Shown: one piece after another, positions 50,568 through 58,945 of the stretch
How the letters are laid out: every line of letters begins with the position of its first letter
Numbering within the stretch: the stretch's first letter is position 1
Assembly: GCF_016919445.1 (NCBI RefSeq)
Contig: NZ_CP070356.1
Location: 751,501 to 815,500, forward strand
Length of the DNA stretch: 64,000 nucleotides
Source of the DNA: Pseudomonas sp. PDNC002
GTDB taxonomy: Bacteria; Pseudomonadota; Gammaproteobacteria; Pseudomonadales; Pseudomonadaceae
Direction of reading: 5' to 3'
Program-made: the position numbers and the translations under genes
The notes under the pieces: generated by a model
Told to the model about the DNA's origin: nothing
The model's database searches: none
Seen by the model: the letters and a program-made list of their open reading frames with translations, nothing else

Positions 50568-50762
50568 TCAAACACGCCCCACTGAACAGCCCGCCAGCAA
50601 AGGCTCTCCGTCGACTGAAAGTGGCCCGAAACGCCCCAAAAACGGCCTATGTCGAGCACCACGCTCCGTTTTGGTGCGACATTGACAACCCTTGCCAATT
50701 CGGATTGACTCACACCTCAGCTTTCGAATGATTGAAATTTTTAACAATAAAGGTGTTACATC

Positions 50763-52142
50763 ATGTCGGTACCCCAGAGTGCCGTGTCGCTCGAAGAAGC
50801 GAGTGAGTTCCTGAAGGAACACCCCGAGGTCCAATTCGTCGACCTCCTTATTGCAGACATGAATGGTGTGGTCCGCGGCAAGCGCATCGAACGCACCAAC
50901 CTGCCCAAAGTCTATGAGAAGGGCATCAACCTCCCCGCCTCTCTCTTCGCTCTCGACATCACCGGCTCCACCGTGGAAAGCACCGGCCTCGGCCTGGACA
51001 TTGGCGACGCGGACCGCGTCTGTTTCCCGATCCCTAACACCCTCTCCATGGAACCCTGGCAGAAGCGCCCGACCGCGCAACTGCTGATGACCATGCACGA
51101 GATGGAAGAGCGCCAGCCCTTCTTCGCCGATCCGCGTGAAGTGCTGCGTCAAGTCGTACAGAAGTTCACCGACATCGGCCTGACCATCGTCGCGGCCTTC
51201 GAGCTGGAGTTCTACCTGATCGACCAGGAGAACGTGAACGGCCGTCCGCAGCCGCCGCGTTCGCCGATCTCCGGCAAACGTCCGCAATCGGTCCAGGTCT
51301 ACTCCATCGATGACCTCGACGAGTACGCCGACTGCCTGCAGGACATCATCGACGGCGCCCGCGCCCAGGGCATTCCGGCCGACGCCATCGTCAAGGAAAG
51401 CGCCCCGGCCCAGTTCGAAGTCAACATGCACCACGTTGACGACGCCCTGAAGGCCTGCGACTACGCAGTCCTGCTCAAGCGCCTGATCAAGAACGTCGCC
51501 TACGACCACGAGATGGACTCGACCTTCATGGCCAAGCCCTACCCGGGTCAGGCTGGCAACGGTCTGCACGTCCACGTCTCGCTGCTCGACAAGGACGGCA
51601 AGAACATCTTCACCAGCGAGGATCCCGAGCAGAACGCCGCGTTGCGCCACGCGATCGGCGGTGTGCTCGAGACCCTGCCGGCGTCGATGGCGTTCCTCTG
51701 CCCGAACGTCAACTCGTACCGCCGTTTCGGTTCGGCCTTCTTCGTGCCGAACGCACCGAGCTGGGGCCTGGACAACCGTACCGTCGCCCTGCGCGTGCCC
51801 ACCGGAGCGCCGGAAGCGGTGCGCCTGGAACACCGCGTCGCCGGTGCCGATGCCAACCCGTACCTGCTGCTCTCGGCGGTGCTGGCCGGCGTCCACCACG
51901 GCCTGACCAACAAGGTCGAGCCGGGCGCGGCGATCGAAGGCAACGCTTACGAGCAACTGGAACAGAGCCTGCCGAACAACCTGCGCGATGCCCTGCGCGA
52001 GCTGGACGACAGCGACGTGATGAACAAGTACATCAGTCCCGAGTACATCGACATCTTCGTCGCGTGCAAGGAGCATGAGATGCAGGAGTTCGAGTATTCG
52101 ATCTCCGACCTCGAGTACAACTGGTACTTGCACACCGTATAA
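50763..52142 (+). CDS. spuI: glutamate-putrescine ligase SpuI (glutamine synthetase family)
   Basis: 459-aa glutamine-synthetase-fold enzyme. Motifs include AAFELEFYLID, FEVNMHHVDDA, GNGLHVHVSLLD, and LDNRTVALRVPTGAPEAVRLEHRVAGADANPYLL. It ligates glutamate to putrescine or another polyamine, in parallel to SpuB. Start at ATG 50763 with AAAGGTG upstream. Monocistronic by appearance, since a hairpin terminator follows directly. Confidence 0.94.
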   Translation: MSVPQSAVSLEEASEFLKEHPEVQFVDLLIADMNGVVRGKRIERTNLPKVYEKGINLPASLFALDITGSTVESTGLGLDIGDADRVCFPIPNTLSMEPWQKRPTAQLLMTMHEMEERQPFFADPREVLRQVVQKFTDIGLTIVAAFELEFYLIDQENVNGRPQPPRSPISGKRPQSVQVYSIDDLDEYADCLQDIIDGARAQGIPADAIVKESAPAQFEVNMHHVDDALKACDYAVLLKRLIKNVAYDHEMDSTFMAKPYPGQAGNGLHVHVSLLDKDGKNIFTSEDPEQNAALRHAIGGVLETLPASMAFLCPNVNSYRRFGSAFFVPNAPSWGLDNRTVALRVPTGAPEAVRLEHRVAGADANPYLLLSAVLAGVHHGLTNKVEPGAAIEGNAYEQLEQSLPNNLRDALRELDDSDVMNKYISPEYIDIFVACKEHEMQEFEYSISDLEYNWYLHTV

Positions 52143-52151
52143 GTGGTAAAC

Positions 52152-52179
52152 GAAACGCCGGCCCTCGTGCCGGCGTTTC
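52152..52179 (+). terminator. terminator of spuI
   Basis: GAAACGCCGGC / GCCGGCGTTTC, perfect 11-bp stem with a 6-base loop, 9 bp past the stop. The T-run is short (CTTG). Confidence 0.75.
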
Positions 52180-52387
52180 CTTGTGCCTCTGGCACACACC
52201 GGGGACAGCGACATCGTGACGGCGAGGAGGGGCGCCGCAACGACTCATGCCCGCTATTCCTATCTGCTCGCGATGTCTCCATCCGCCCACCGCGGCGCCC
52301 ATCGCGTCTGTCGTGTCTTTGTTGTTGCGCTTTCGAGCGGCTGACGCCGCATCCGCTGATTACGTGGTTCATTCAGGGAGATCGCCA

Positions 52388-53449
52388 ATGCCACGCCTGT
52401 ACGCTGTGATTCTGATGCTGTTGTGCCCGCTGTCCGCCTGGGCCGAGCAGGTCATCCAGGTCTACAACTGGAACGACTACATCGCCCCCGAGGTGCTCAA
52501 GGACTTCGAGAAGGACACCGGCATCCGCGTCGAGTACAAGACCTACAGCACCGCCGAAGAGGTCAAGAAGGCCCTGGAGAGCGGCGAGAAAATCGACGTC
52601 GCCGTGCCCTCGCACAACGACCTGCCGGCGCTGATCCGCGACAAGCGCATCCAGGCGCTGGACTTCAGCAAACTGCCCAACCGCAGCCACCTCGATACCC
52701 AGCTGCTGAGCAAGCTGGCCGCGGTCGACCCGAACAACCAGCACGCCGTGCCCTACCTGTGGGGCGCCGTGGGCCTGGCGATCAACGAACCCGAAGCGGA
52801 GAAGGCCTACGGCGGCAAGCTGCCCGACAGCTGGAGCGTGATGTTCGACCCGCAGCAGAGCCAGCGCCTGAAAGCCTGCGGCATGAGCATCCTGGACGCG
52901 CCGGACGAAGCCTTCTCGGTACTGATGAACTACCAGGGCCGCAACTTCGCCCGCAGCGCACCGTCGCAGATCCGCCGCGCCGGCGAAGTGCTCGCGCAAT
53001 TGCGCCCGAACCTGCGCTACATCGACAGCGAGCGCTACATCCAGGACCTCAACAGCGGCAAGCTGTGCGTCGCCATGGCCTGGGTCGGCGATGCCCTGGG
53101 CGCCGCCAACGCCGGCCAGCCGGTGCGCTTCGTGGTGCCGCAGGAAGGCTCGGTGCTGTTCATCGACAACCTGGTAATCCCCACCACCGCCGAACATCCC
53201 GATCTGGCCCTGAAGTTCATCGACTACCTGATGCAACCCAAGGTCGCCGCGCAGATCACCGCCGCCACCCTCTACCCCAACGGCAACAAGGACTCCGCGC
53301 AGTTCCTCGATGCCGCCCTGCGCGACCAGCCGGGCCTGTACCCGGACCAGGAAACCAAGCGCCGCCTGTTCGCCCTGGAAACCGCGCCGGAGAAGACCGC
53401 CCCGGTGATTACCGAAGTCTGGGCCAAGCTGCGCGACGGCGGCAGCTGA
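52388..53449 (+). CDS. orphan periplasmic polyamine-binding protein
   Basis: 353 aa. Signal peptide about 1-19 (cut after SAWA); mature start EQVIQVYNWNDYIAPEVL. It is PotD/SpuD-like but divergent. The specificity position carries Phe (EGSVLFID), and the usual SSKYISD/NGN region reads SERYIQDLNSGK. No ATPase or permease gene adjoins it, so it must share the spu or potABCD-like importer, or act as a sensor. It corresponds to P. aeruginosa PA0295. Start at 52388 with AGGGAG. Confidence 0.9.
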   Translation: MPRLYAVILMLLCPLSAWAEQVIQVYNWNDYIAPEVLKDFEKDTGIRVEYKTYSTAEEVKKALESGEKIDVAVPSHNDLPALIRDKRIQALDFSKLPNRSHLDTQLLSKLAAVDPNNQHAVPYLWGAVGLAINEPEAEKAYGGKLPDSWSVMFDPQQSQRLKACGMSILDAPDEAFSVLMNYQGRNFARSAPSQIRRAGEVLAQLRPNLRYIDSERYIQDLNSGKLCVAMAWVGDALGAANAGQPVRFVVPQEGSVLFIDNLVIPTTAEHPDLALKFIDYLMQPKVAAQITAATLYPNGNKDSAQFLDAALRDQPGLYPDQETKRRLFALETAPEKTAPVITEVWAKLRDGGS

Positions 53450-53504
53450 CTTGCCGAGCCCCCCGGAGCTGGCGTCCAATAGCCACCCAGCTCCGGAGAT
53501 CGAC

Positions 53505-54140
53505 ATGCCCGCCCCCACCCGCAAGCCCCGCGCCAGCAGCCAGGCGCGCATCGCCGTGATCCTCGACGCCGCCCGCGCGCTGTTGGCGGAAAGCGGCGCG
53601 GCGAGCCTGTCGATCTATGCGGTGGCCGAACGCGCGGGCATCCCGCCCTCCTCCGTCTACCACTTCTTCCCCAGCGTGCCGGCGTTGCTGCAGGGCCTCA
53701 CCAACGACGTCCACGCCGCCTTCCGCGCCTGTCTGGAACAGCCGGTGGATCACGCTGCACTGCGCGATTGGCGCGACCTGGCTCGCCTGGTCGAACAACG
53801 CACGCTGGCCGTGTACGCCGACGATGCCGCCGCGCGCCAGCTGATTCTCGCCAGCCACGGCCTGGCCGAAGTCACCCAGGCGGACAGCCAGCACGATGTG
53901 CAGCTCGGCCGGGCCATGCGCGAACTGTTCGAGCGCCACTTCGAGCTGCCGCCGCTGCCGCAGGACATCGAGGTATTCAGCCTCGCCATCGAGCTGGGCG
54001 ACCGCGTCTATGCCCTCTCCGTGCAGCGCCACGGCGGCATCACCGAGCGCCTGGCCGAGGAAGGCATGCGGGTGATCGATGCCTACCTGTCGCTGTACCT
54101 GCCGCCCTGCTTGCCGAAGCGCTCTGCGCCGCTCAGCTAA
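53505..54140 (+). CDS. aguR: TetR-type repressor AguR
   Basis: 211-aa TetR family regulator. The DNA-binding helix-turn-helix lies at about 35-57 ([20 protein letters not shown]); the rest is a helical ligand domain. In P. aeruginosa AguR represses agmatine genes and is released by agmatine or carbamoylputrescine. Start at ATG 53505 with GGAG. It directly precedes aguA, with operator-like repeats in the gap. The aguB gene expected between them is absent. Confidence 0.85.
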   Translation: MPAPTRKPRASSQARIAVILDAARALLAESGAASLSIYAVAERAGIPPSSVYHFFPSVPALLQGLTNDVHAAFRACLEQPVDHAALRDWRDLARLVEQRTLAVYADDAAARQLILASHGLAEVTQADSQHDVQLGRAMRELFERHFELPPLPQDIEVFSLAIELGDRVYALSVQRHGGITERLAEEGMRVIDAYLSLYLPPCLPKRSAPLS

Positions 54141-54225
54141 TCGATTTTTATCCGATAAATATCCGGATAAGCGGACCTAAATTTTTAGTAAAGCCCTTCT
54201 TGAATCGATTTTTATCGGATATAAA
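54139..54225. promoter_or_regulatory. repeated operator sites between aguR and aguA
   Basis: AATCGATTTTTATC occurs twice (54139-54152 and 54203-54216). Next to copy one are two palindromes, TTTATC-c-GATAAA (54146-54158) and TATCCGGATA (54160-54169); copy two runs into TTTAT-cggat-ATAAA (54211-54225). A TATACT -10 candidate lies at 54249-54254, so binding at copy two would cover the -35 region. Likely AguR operators. Confidence 0.6.
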
Positions 54226-54313
54226 TCCATTCACTCTGCGCATCGGCCTATACTGGCCGCTCGCGGCAATCGAGGGTGCCGCCCTCTCGAATGACTCAAC
54301 CCAGGATCGCCCC

Positions 54314-55423
54314 ATGACTACGTTGACCAGCACTCCCCGCGCCGATGGCTTCCGCATGCCGGCGGAATGGGAATCCCACACCCAGACCTGGATGGTCTGG
54401 CCCGAGCGCCCGGACAACTGGCGCCTGGGCGGCAAGCCCGCGCAGGCCGCCTTCAGCGCCGTGGCCCGCGCCATCGCCCGCTTCGAGCCGGTGACCGTCG
54501 GCGTTTCCGCTGGCCAGTACGAGAACGCCCGCGCACAGCTGGCGGACGCAGCCAATATCCGCGTGGTGGAAATCAGCAACGACGACGCCTGGGTGCGCGA
54601 CACCGGCCCGACCTTCGTCACCAACGACAAGGGCGACGTGCGCGGCGTGGACTGGACCTTCAACGCCTGGGGCGGCCTGGAAGGCGGCCTGTACTTCCCG
54701 TGGCACCGTGACGATCAGGTTGCCAGCAAGATCCTCGGCATCGAGCGCTGCGACGGCTATCGCACCGAAGGCTTCGTGCTGGAGGGCGGGTCGATCCACG
54801 TGGACGGCGAAGGCACGGTGATCACCACCGAGGAATGCCTGCTCAACCACAACCGCAACCCGCACATGAGCCGCGAAGAGATCGAAGCCGTGCTGCGCGA
54901 GCACCTGGCCATCGACACCGTGATCTGGCTGCCGGACGGCCTGTTCAACGACGAGACCGACGGCCACGTCGACAATTTCTGCTGCTACGTGCGTCCGGGC
55001 GAAGTCCTGCTGGCCTGGACCGACGACGTGAACGACCCGAACTACGAGCGCTGCCAGGCCGCCATGCGCGTGCTGGAAACCGCCCGCGACGCCAAGGGCC
55101 GCCAGCTGACCGTGCACAAGATCGTCATTCCCGGCCCGATCCACGCGACCGAAGCCGAGTGCGAGGGCATCGACCTGGTGATCGGCACTCAGCCGCGCGA
55201 TCCGTCGATCCGCCTGGCCGGCTCCTACGTCAACTTCCTGATCGTCAACGGCGGCATCATCGCCCCACGTTTCGACGACCCGGCGGATGCCGAAGCCGAA
55301 GCCACGCTGAAGCGCATCTTCCCCGAGCACGAAATCGTGATGGTGCCAGGCCGCGAAATCCTCCTGGGCGGCGGCAACATCCATTGCATCACCCAGCAGC
55401 AGCCGGCACCGCAGAAGCGCTGA
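54314..55423 (+). CDS. aguA: agmatine deiminase
   Basis: 369-aa member of the guanidino-group-modifying family that hydrolyses agmatine to N-carbamoylputrescine and ammonia. Catalytic Cys358 is in [11 protein letters not shown] and His218 in ETDGHVDN; acidic contacts are Asp96 ([10 protein letters not shown]) and Glu157 (VLEGGSIH). Start [12 protein letters not shown] (54314) with AGGA upstream; the longer open frame is a shadow of aguR. Its product needs AguB to reach putrescine, and aguB is not next to it here. Confidence 0.95.
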   Translation: MTTLTSTPRADGFRMPAEWESHTQTWMVWPERPDNWRLGGKPAQAAFSAVARAIARFEPVTVGVSAGQYENARAQLADAANIRVVEISNDDAWVRDTGPTFVTNDKGDVRGVDWTFNAWGGLEGGLYFPWHRDDQVASKILGIERCDGYRTEGFVLEGGSIHVDGEGTVITTEECLLNHNRNPHMSREEIEAVLREHLAIDTVIWLPDGLFNDETDGHVDNFCCYVRPGEVLLAWTDDVNDPNYERCQAAMRVLETARDAKGRQLTVHKIVIPGPIHATEAECEGIDLVIGTQPRDPSIRLAGSYVNFLIVNGGIIAPRFDDPADAEAEATLKRIFPEHEIVMVPGREILLGGGNIHCITQQQPAPQKR

Positions 55424-55434
55424 TTTGCCGCCGT

Positions 55435-55475
55435 GCAGAAAGGCCGTCACTCCGCCGGGGTGACGGCCTTTCTGC
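55435..55475 (+). terminator. terminator of aguA
   Basis: GCAGAAAGGCCGTCAC / GTGACGGCCTTTCTGC, a perfect 16-bp stem followed by TTTT. Confidence 0.93.
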
Positions 55476-55489
55476 TTTTGCGCAGGCAT

Positions 55490-55528
55490 GAAAAAGCCGC
55501 CGCCTCTTGCGAGGCCGGCGGCTTTTTC
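55490..55528. terminator. bidirectional terminator, aguA/oprE
   Basis: GAAAAAGCCGCCG / CGGCGGCTTTTTC, 13-bp stem with an inner CCTC/GAGG pair. It is placed to stop the minus-strand oprE transcript. Confidence 0.92.
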
Positions 55529-55543
55529 TTCAGCCCGCGAGGA

Positions 55544-56923
55544 TTACAGCAGCGGGATGGTGTAGCTGACGATCAGGCGGTTTTCGTCCTGGTCGCGCTG
55601 GCTGGCCGAACCCGGGGTGCTGGATGCCGGCAGGCCGCTGCGCAGTGCAGCATTACGCCAGGTGAAGCCCAGGCCCTTGAGGGCGCCGTCCGGAATGACG
55701 TAGGCGAGGGTGATGTCACGCTCCCATTCGCTCTGGTCACCCTGCTTGGTATCGATGTTGTCGCCGTGCAGGTAGATGGTCTGGAAGGTCAGGCCAGGCA
55801 CGCCGGCCTTGGCGAAGTCGTAGCCGTAGCGAACCTGCCAGGTGCGCTCGCCGGCGCGCTGGAACTTGCCGATCTGCACATCGGTGATCAGGTAAGCGGT
55901 GGAGCCTTCGCCATCACCACGGTTGAGGAACGGGAAGTCGCTATCGCCGTTGAGCACCTGGTAGCCGGCGCCGAAGCTGTGACCGCTGACCGAGTAGGTG
56001 AACAGGCCGCTGAAGGCGCGGTTGTCCACCTCGCCCTTGGTGGTGTTGCCACCGTAGTAGCCGCTGCTGACATAGCCGTCCGCACGACCGGAGGCGCTGC
56101 CGTTCTTGCCGTCGGAGCTGCTGTCGAAGGCACGCAGGTCGGTCTTCAGGACACCCGGGCCGATTGCCCAGTTGTGCTGCAGGCCGAGGAAATGCTGCTG
56201 GTAGAAGTCGGTGAGCTGACCGTAGTAGTACTGCAGGGTCAGGTCCTTGTTCAGTTTGTAGTCGCCACCGGCGTAGTAGAACTTGTTGCTGTCGCGGGAG
56301 CTGATGCTCGAGCCGTTGGCGCCAGCGATGCTGAGGCTGCGGTTATCCGTGGAGTTACGGCCTTTGGAGTGCTCCAGCTGACCGGCAACCAGGTTGAAAT
56401 CCTTGAGATCGGTGGAAGCGACCTGGCCACCCTCGAAGGTGACAGGCAACAGGCGACCGTCGTTGTAGGTCACCACCGGCAGCTTGGGCTGCAGCGTGCC
56501 GTAACGGAATTCGGTATTGGAGACCTTGGCCTTGGCGGTCAGGCCCAGGCTGCTGAAGTCATTCACCGCGTCGCCGTTGCTCTTGGACGGGAACACCGTG
56601 CCACCCTGCTGGGAGGCCGACTCATAGTGCTTGCCGCCGCTGCTGTCCAGGCGTACGCCCAGCAGGCCGAGGGCGTCGACACCAAAGCCCACGGTGCCTT
56701 CGGTGAAGCCGGAGGTGTAGTTGAGCAGGAAACCCTGGCCCCACTCTTCCTGCTTGCTCGGGTCGGCGGTGCCGTTGCGGTTGTCGGTGTTGATGTAGAA
56801 GTTGCGCAGGGTCAGGTTGGCCTTGCTGTCTTCGATGAATCCACCGGCGACGGCCGACTGGGCCAGGCCCGCGGCGGCGATGGCGAGCGCGAGACTCGAT
56901 TGCGTGAGAGTGCGGCTTTTCAT
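55544..56923 (-). CDS. oprE: OprD-family outer membrane porin, OprE-like
   Basis: 459 aa. Signal peptide about 1-26 (cut after SAVA). The mature start GGFIEDSKANLTLRNFYINTDNRNG is the OprD-family hallmark. The chain is rich in alternating aromatic strands and ends with an aliphatic/aromatic beta-strand (IVSYTIPLL). OprD porins are substrate-specific channels for amino acids and small acids. The name OprE rests on place (next to aguA in P. aeruginosa) and similarity; the substrate is unknown. Long upstream region of about 870 bp. Confidence 0.82.
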   Translation of the reverse strand: MKSRTLTQSSLALAIAAAGLAQSAVAGGFIEDSKANLTLRNFYINTDNRNGTADPSKQEEWGQGFLLNYTSGFTEGTVGFGVDALGLLGVRLDSSGGKHYESASQQGGTVFPSKSNGDAVNDFSSLGLTAKAKVSNTEFRYGTLQPKLPVVTYNDGRLLPVTFEGGQVASTDLKDFNLVAGQLEHSKGRNSTDNRSLSIAGANGSSISSRDSNKFYYAGGDYKLNKDLTLQYYYGQLTDFYQQHFLGLQHNWAIGPGVLKTDLRAFDSSSDGKNGSASGRADGYVSSGYYGGNTTKGEVDNRAFSGLFTYSVSGHSFGAGYQVLNGDSDFPFLNRGDGEGSTAYLITDVQIGKFQRAGERTWQVRYGYDFAKAGVPGLTFQTIYLHGDNIDTKQGDQSEWERDITLAYVIPDGALKGLGFTWRNAALRSGLPASSTPGSASQRDQDENRLIVSYTIPLL

Positions 56924-57281
56924 TGGACTTTCCCCATTTTATTGATCTTGGTATTCAGGCCATCGCGACGACGACCGCCCCCAGCAGGGCCGACCGAACG
57001 GCAGGCAGCGGCCGCGGTGTGACAGGCACGGCCGGACTTGCGTGATTCTTGGGTTGTTTCAACGCCCCTAGACAGGAACGAAGCGCGCGCTGGCGAACAG
57101 GGGTACGGCAGAGGACGGGAATGGCATGATCGGTTTCTCGTGTCTTGTTGTTGTGGCGATGCGCGAGGCATTCGCGCCACTGACAAGGCAATCCCCAGGC
57201 CAACCGGCCTACCTCGTCCGACACCCGCATTCCTTCGGCCTTCGGCTCCAACTTCGAGCCGCTCCCCACAAGACCGAATCA

Positions 57282-57328
57282 GCGGAAAACCGCCATTTCA
57301 CCACCTCGGTCCGGCGGAATACCGCCAT
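57282..57328. promoter_or_regulatory. two palindromic repeats far upstream of oprE
   Basis: GCGGAAAACCGCCAT (57282-57296) and GCGGAATACCGCCAT (57314-57328) match at 14 of 15 positions and lie 32 bp apart, about three helical turns. Each is itself a palindrome (GCGG-N4-CCGC). The sequence from 56924 to 57281 shows no gene; these sites may control oprE from a distal promoter. Confidence 0.45.
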
Positions 57329-57370
57329 CCTTTTTCCGCGCCATCCGAGCCAGTTCGCTGCAACGCAGGG

Positions 57371-57447
57371 CAACGATAAAAGAACCGTTATAAATCCAAA
57401 AAGAATTAATTATTAATATGTAATTCCTTTATGGAATATATGATACA
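57371..57447. other. AT-rich island at the porin/polysaccharide boundary
   Basis: A visibly AT-rich stretch (for example GAATTAATTATTAATATG) in otherwise very GC-rich DNA. It includes ATTCC-N5-GGAAT (57423-57437). No gene. It could be a promoter or MvaT-type silencing region, or mark the edge of imported DNA. Confidence 0.45.
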
Positions 57448-57532
57448 CCTCCTCCCCGCTCTTGCCTGTCCATCGCTGGAGGTACCTCCATTGGCCTCTG
57501 GCTGCCGATCTCCGGCACCGTGAAATTCGGGG

Positions 57533-57596
57533 TAAAAAAAACCCGCCAACGCTGCAACGCGGGCGGGTTCGGAGCCTCGTGCTAGGGGAAGGCTCC
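57533..57596 (-). terminator. terminator of the polysaccharide operon
   Basis: On the minus strand GGAGCC/GGCTCC (57571-57596) precedes AACCCGCC/GGCGGGTT (57540-57569), followed by a U8 tract (A's at 57534-57541). A further bulged hairpin lies at 57613-57634. The 57597-57756 stretch has no convincing gene; it may be a structured 3' UTR or a small RNA. Confidence 0.85.
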
Positions 57597-57756
57597 CAAG
57601 AAACGGGGATTGGCACCCACCCTGAGGGTGGTGCGTCCATACACCGGATGGCCGTGATGATCGCGACCCGATGCAGCGGCGTCGATTCCATCGAACCCGC
57701 CGCTTGCGTAGGAAAATTCGAAAGCTGCGTACGTCGTGCTGGAGATTCCGATGCGG

Positions 57757-57785
57757 CCCGGCTGAAGACAAAGCCTTCAGCCGGG
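57757..57785 (-). terminator. hairpin just after the wza-like gene
   Basis: CCCGGCTGAAG / CTTCAGCCGGG, a perfect 11-bp stem with a 7-base loop, 7 bp past the stop. No T-run. Confidence 0.6.
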
Positions 57786-57792
57786 TACGCCG

Positions 57793-58914
57793 TCAGCGTC
57801 CCAGGGCGGCGCCGGTGCCGACGAACGAAGCCGACGGCAACAGCTGGCTGATGAAGCGGTTCCAACGGGTGATGTTGGCCGGGCCGATGAACACCACGTC
57901 CTGCGGCTGCATGGCGAAGTCCTTCGCCAACGCGTAGGCCGTCGGGCGCTTGGCTTCCAGGTGGAACACCTGCGCCTGGAAGACACCCTTCTGGCCGCTG
58001 CTGGCGGTCTGCTGCGGAGCGCCGCGGATCACATAGACCGAGTCGCCATCGGAGGTTTCCGGGCTCAGGCCACCGGCGTTACCCAGCACTTCCAGCAGCG
58101 ACAGGCCGGTGGTGCGATACGTGACCACCTGCGGACGCTCCACCTCGCCGACCACGTAGACTTTCTTGCGGTCGTTGTACGGCAGGTGGATCTGGTCGCC
58201 GTTCTTCAGGTAGATGCCGCTGAGGGTCGAGCCGGTGCGGTTCAGCGCGTCGACGTCGATCACGTACTCGCGGCCGTCACGCTTGAGCGTCAGCCCCGAG
58301 AGGTCCGCTTCGCCGGCGATCACCCCGGCCTTGCTGACGGCCTGCACCAGGGTGGTCGGCGTGTTGTTCAGCTCCACCTGGCCGCCATTCTGGAAGGCCC
58401 CGGAAAGCACCACGTGCTGGCTGCTGTAGCGCAGCACGGTGACGTCCACCTGCGGATCGACGATGCCTTTCTTCGCCAGTTGGCTGGACAGGCGTTTACG
58501 CAACTGCGCCGGGGTCTGGCCTTCGGCGCGCACGACGCCGGCATAGGGGAAGAAGATGTTGCCATCGGCGCCGACCACGCGGCCGTTGGCTTCCATCTGC
58601 TGAGTCGAGCCGGGGCTGGTCAGTTCCGGGTGGTCCCAGACCGTCACCAACAGCACGTCGCCGCCGCCGATCACGTAATCCTCCTGGGGTGGGCGGTAGT
58701 TCGTCAGTTCCGTCGGTATGCCGGGTCTGGCGGCGAAGTCGGCCTCCTGGCGTTGCAGCACCTGGGGCGTGATGGGCACGAGGGTGATGTTCATCCCCTC
58801 TTTCTGTGCCTCGCGTTGGATATCGGAATCCGTCATGTGCTGACCGGGGGAGAACACACAGCCTTGTAGCGCCAGACTGCCGACTACGAGACTGAAAGCG
58901 AGCAGGTTTTTCAT
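57793..58914 (-). CDS. wza: Wza-like outer membrane polysaccharide export lipoprotein
   Basis: 373 aa. Lipoprotein signal with lipobox LQGC (Cys19). PES domain with DYVIGGGDVLLVTVWDHPELTSPG, then SLBB repeats (VVLSGAFQNGGQVEL, VYVVGEVERPQVVTY), and a C-terminal amphipathic end, WNRFISQLLP, as in E. coli Wza. It forms the octameric outer-membrane channel for capsule-type polysaccharide. Start 58912-58914 with AAGGAAGG. Last gene of the visible operon. The Wzc partner is not in the window. Confidence 0.9.
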   Translation of the reverse strand: MKNLLAFSLVVGSLALQGCVFSPGQHMTDSDIQREAQKEGMNITLVPITPQVLQRQEADFAARPGIPTELTNYRPPQEDYVIGGGDVLLVTVWDHPELTSPGSTQQMEANGRVVGADGNIFFPYAGVVRAEGQTPAQLRKRLSSQLAKKGIVDPQVDVTVLRYSSQHVVLSGAFQNGGQVELNNTPTTLVQAVSKAGVIAGEADLSGLTLKRDGREYVIDVDALNRTGSTLSGIYLKNGDQIHLPYNDRKKVYVVGEVERPQVVTYRTTGLSLLEVLGNAGGLSPETSDGDSVYVIRGAPQQTASSGQKGVFQAQVFHLEAKRPTAYALAKDFAMQPQDVVFIGPANITRWNRFISQLLPSASFVGTGAALGR

Positions 58915-58945
58915 GGCAATCCTTCCTTGAAACGAGTGTGGAAAC

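Noticed and set aside
57462..57851. Possible small genes on either strand between oprE and wza
   Set aside because: Frames of 88-150 residues cross several strong hairpins and a terminator, have no good ribosome site, and resemble no protein; a non-coding reading fits better.
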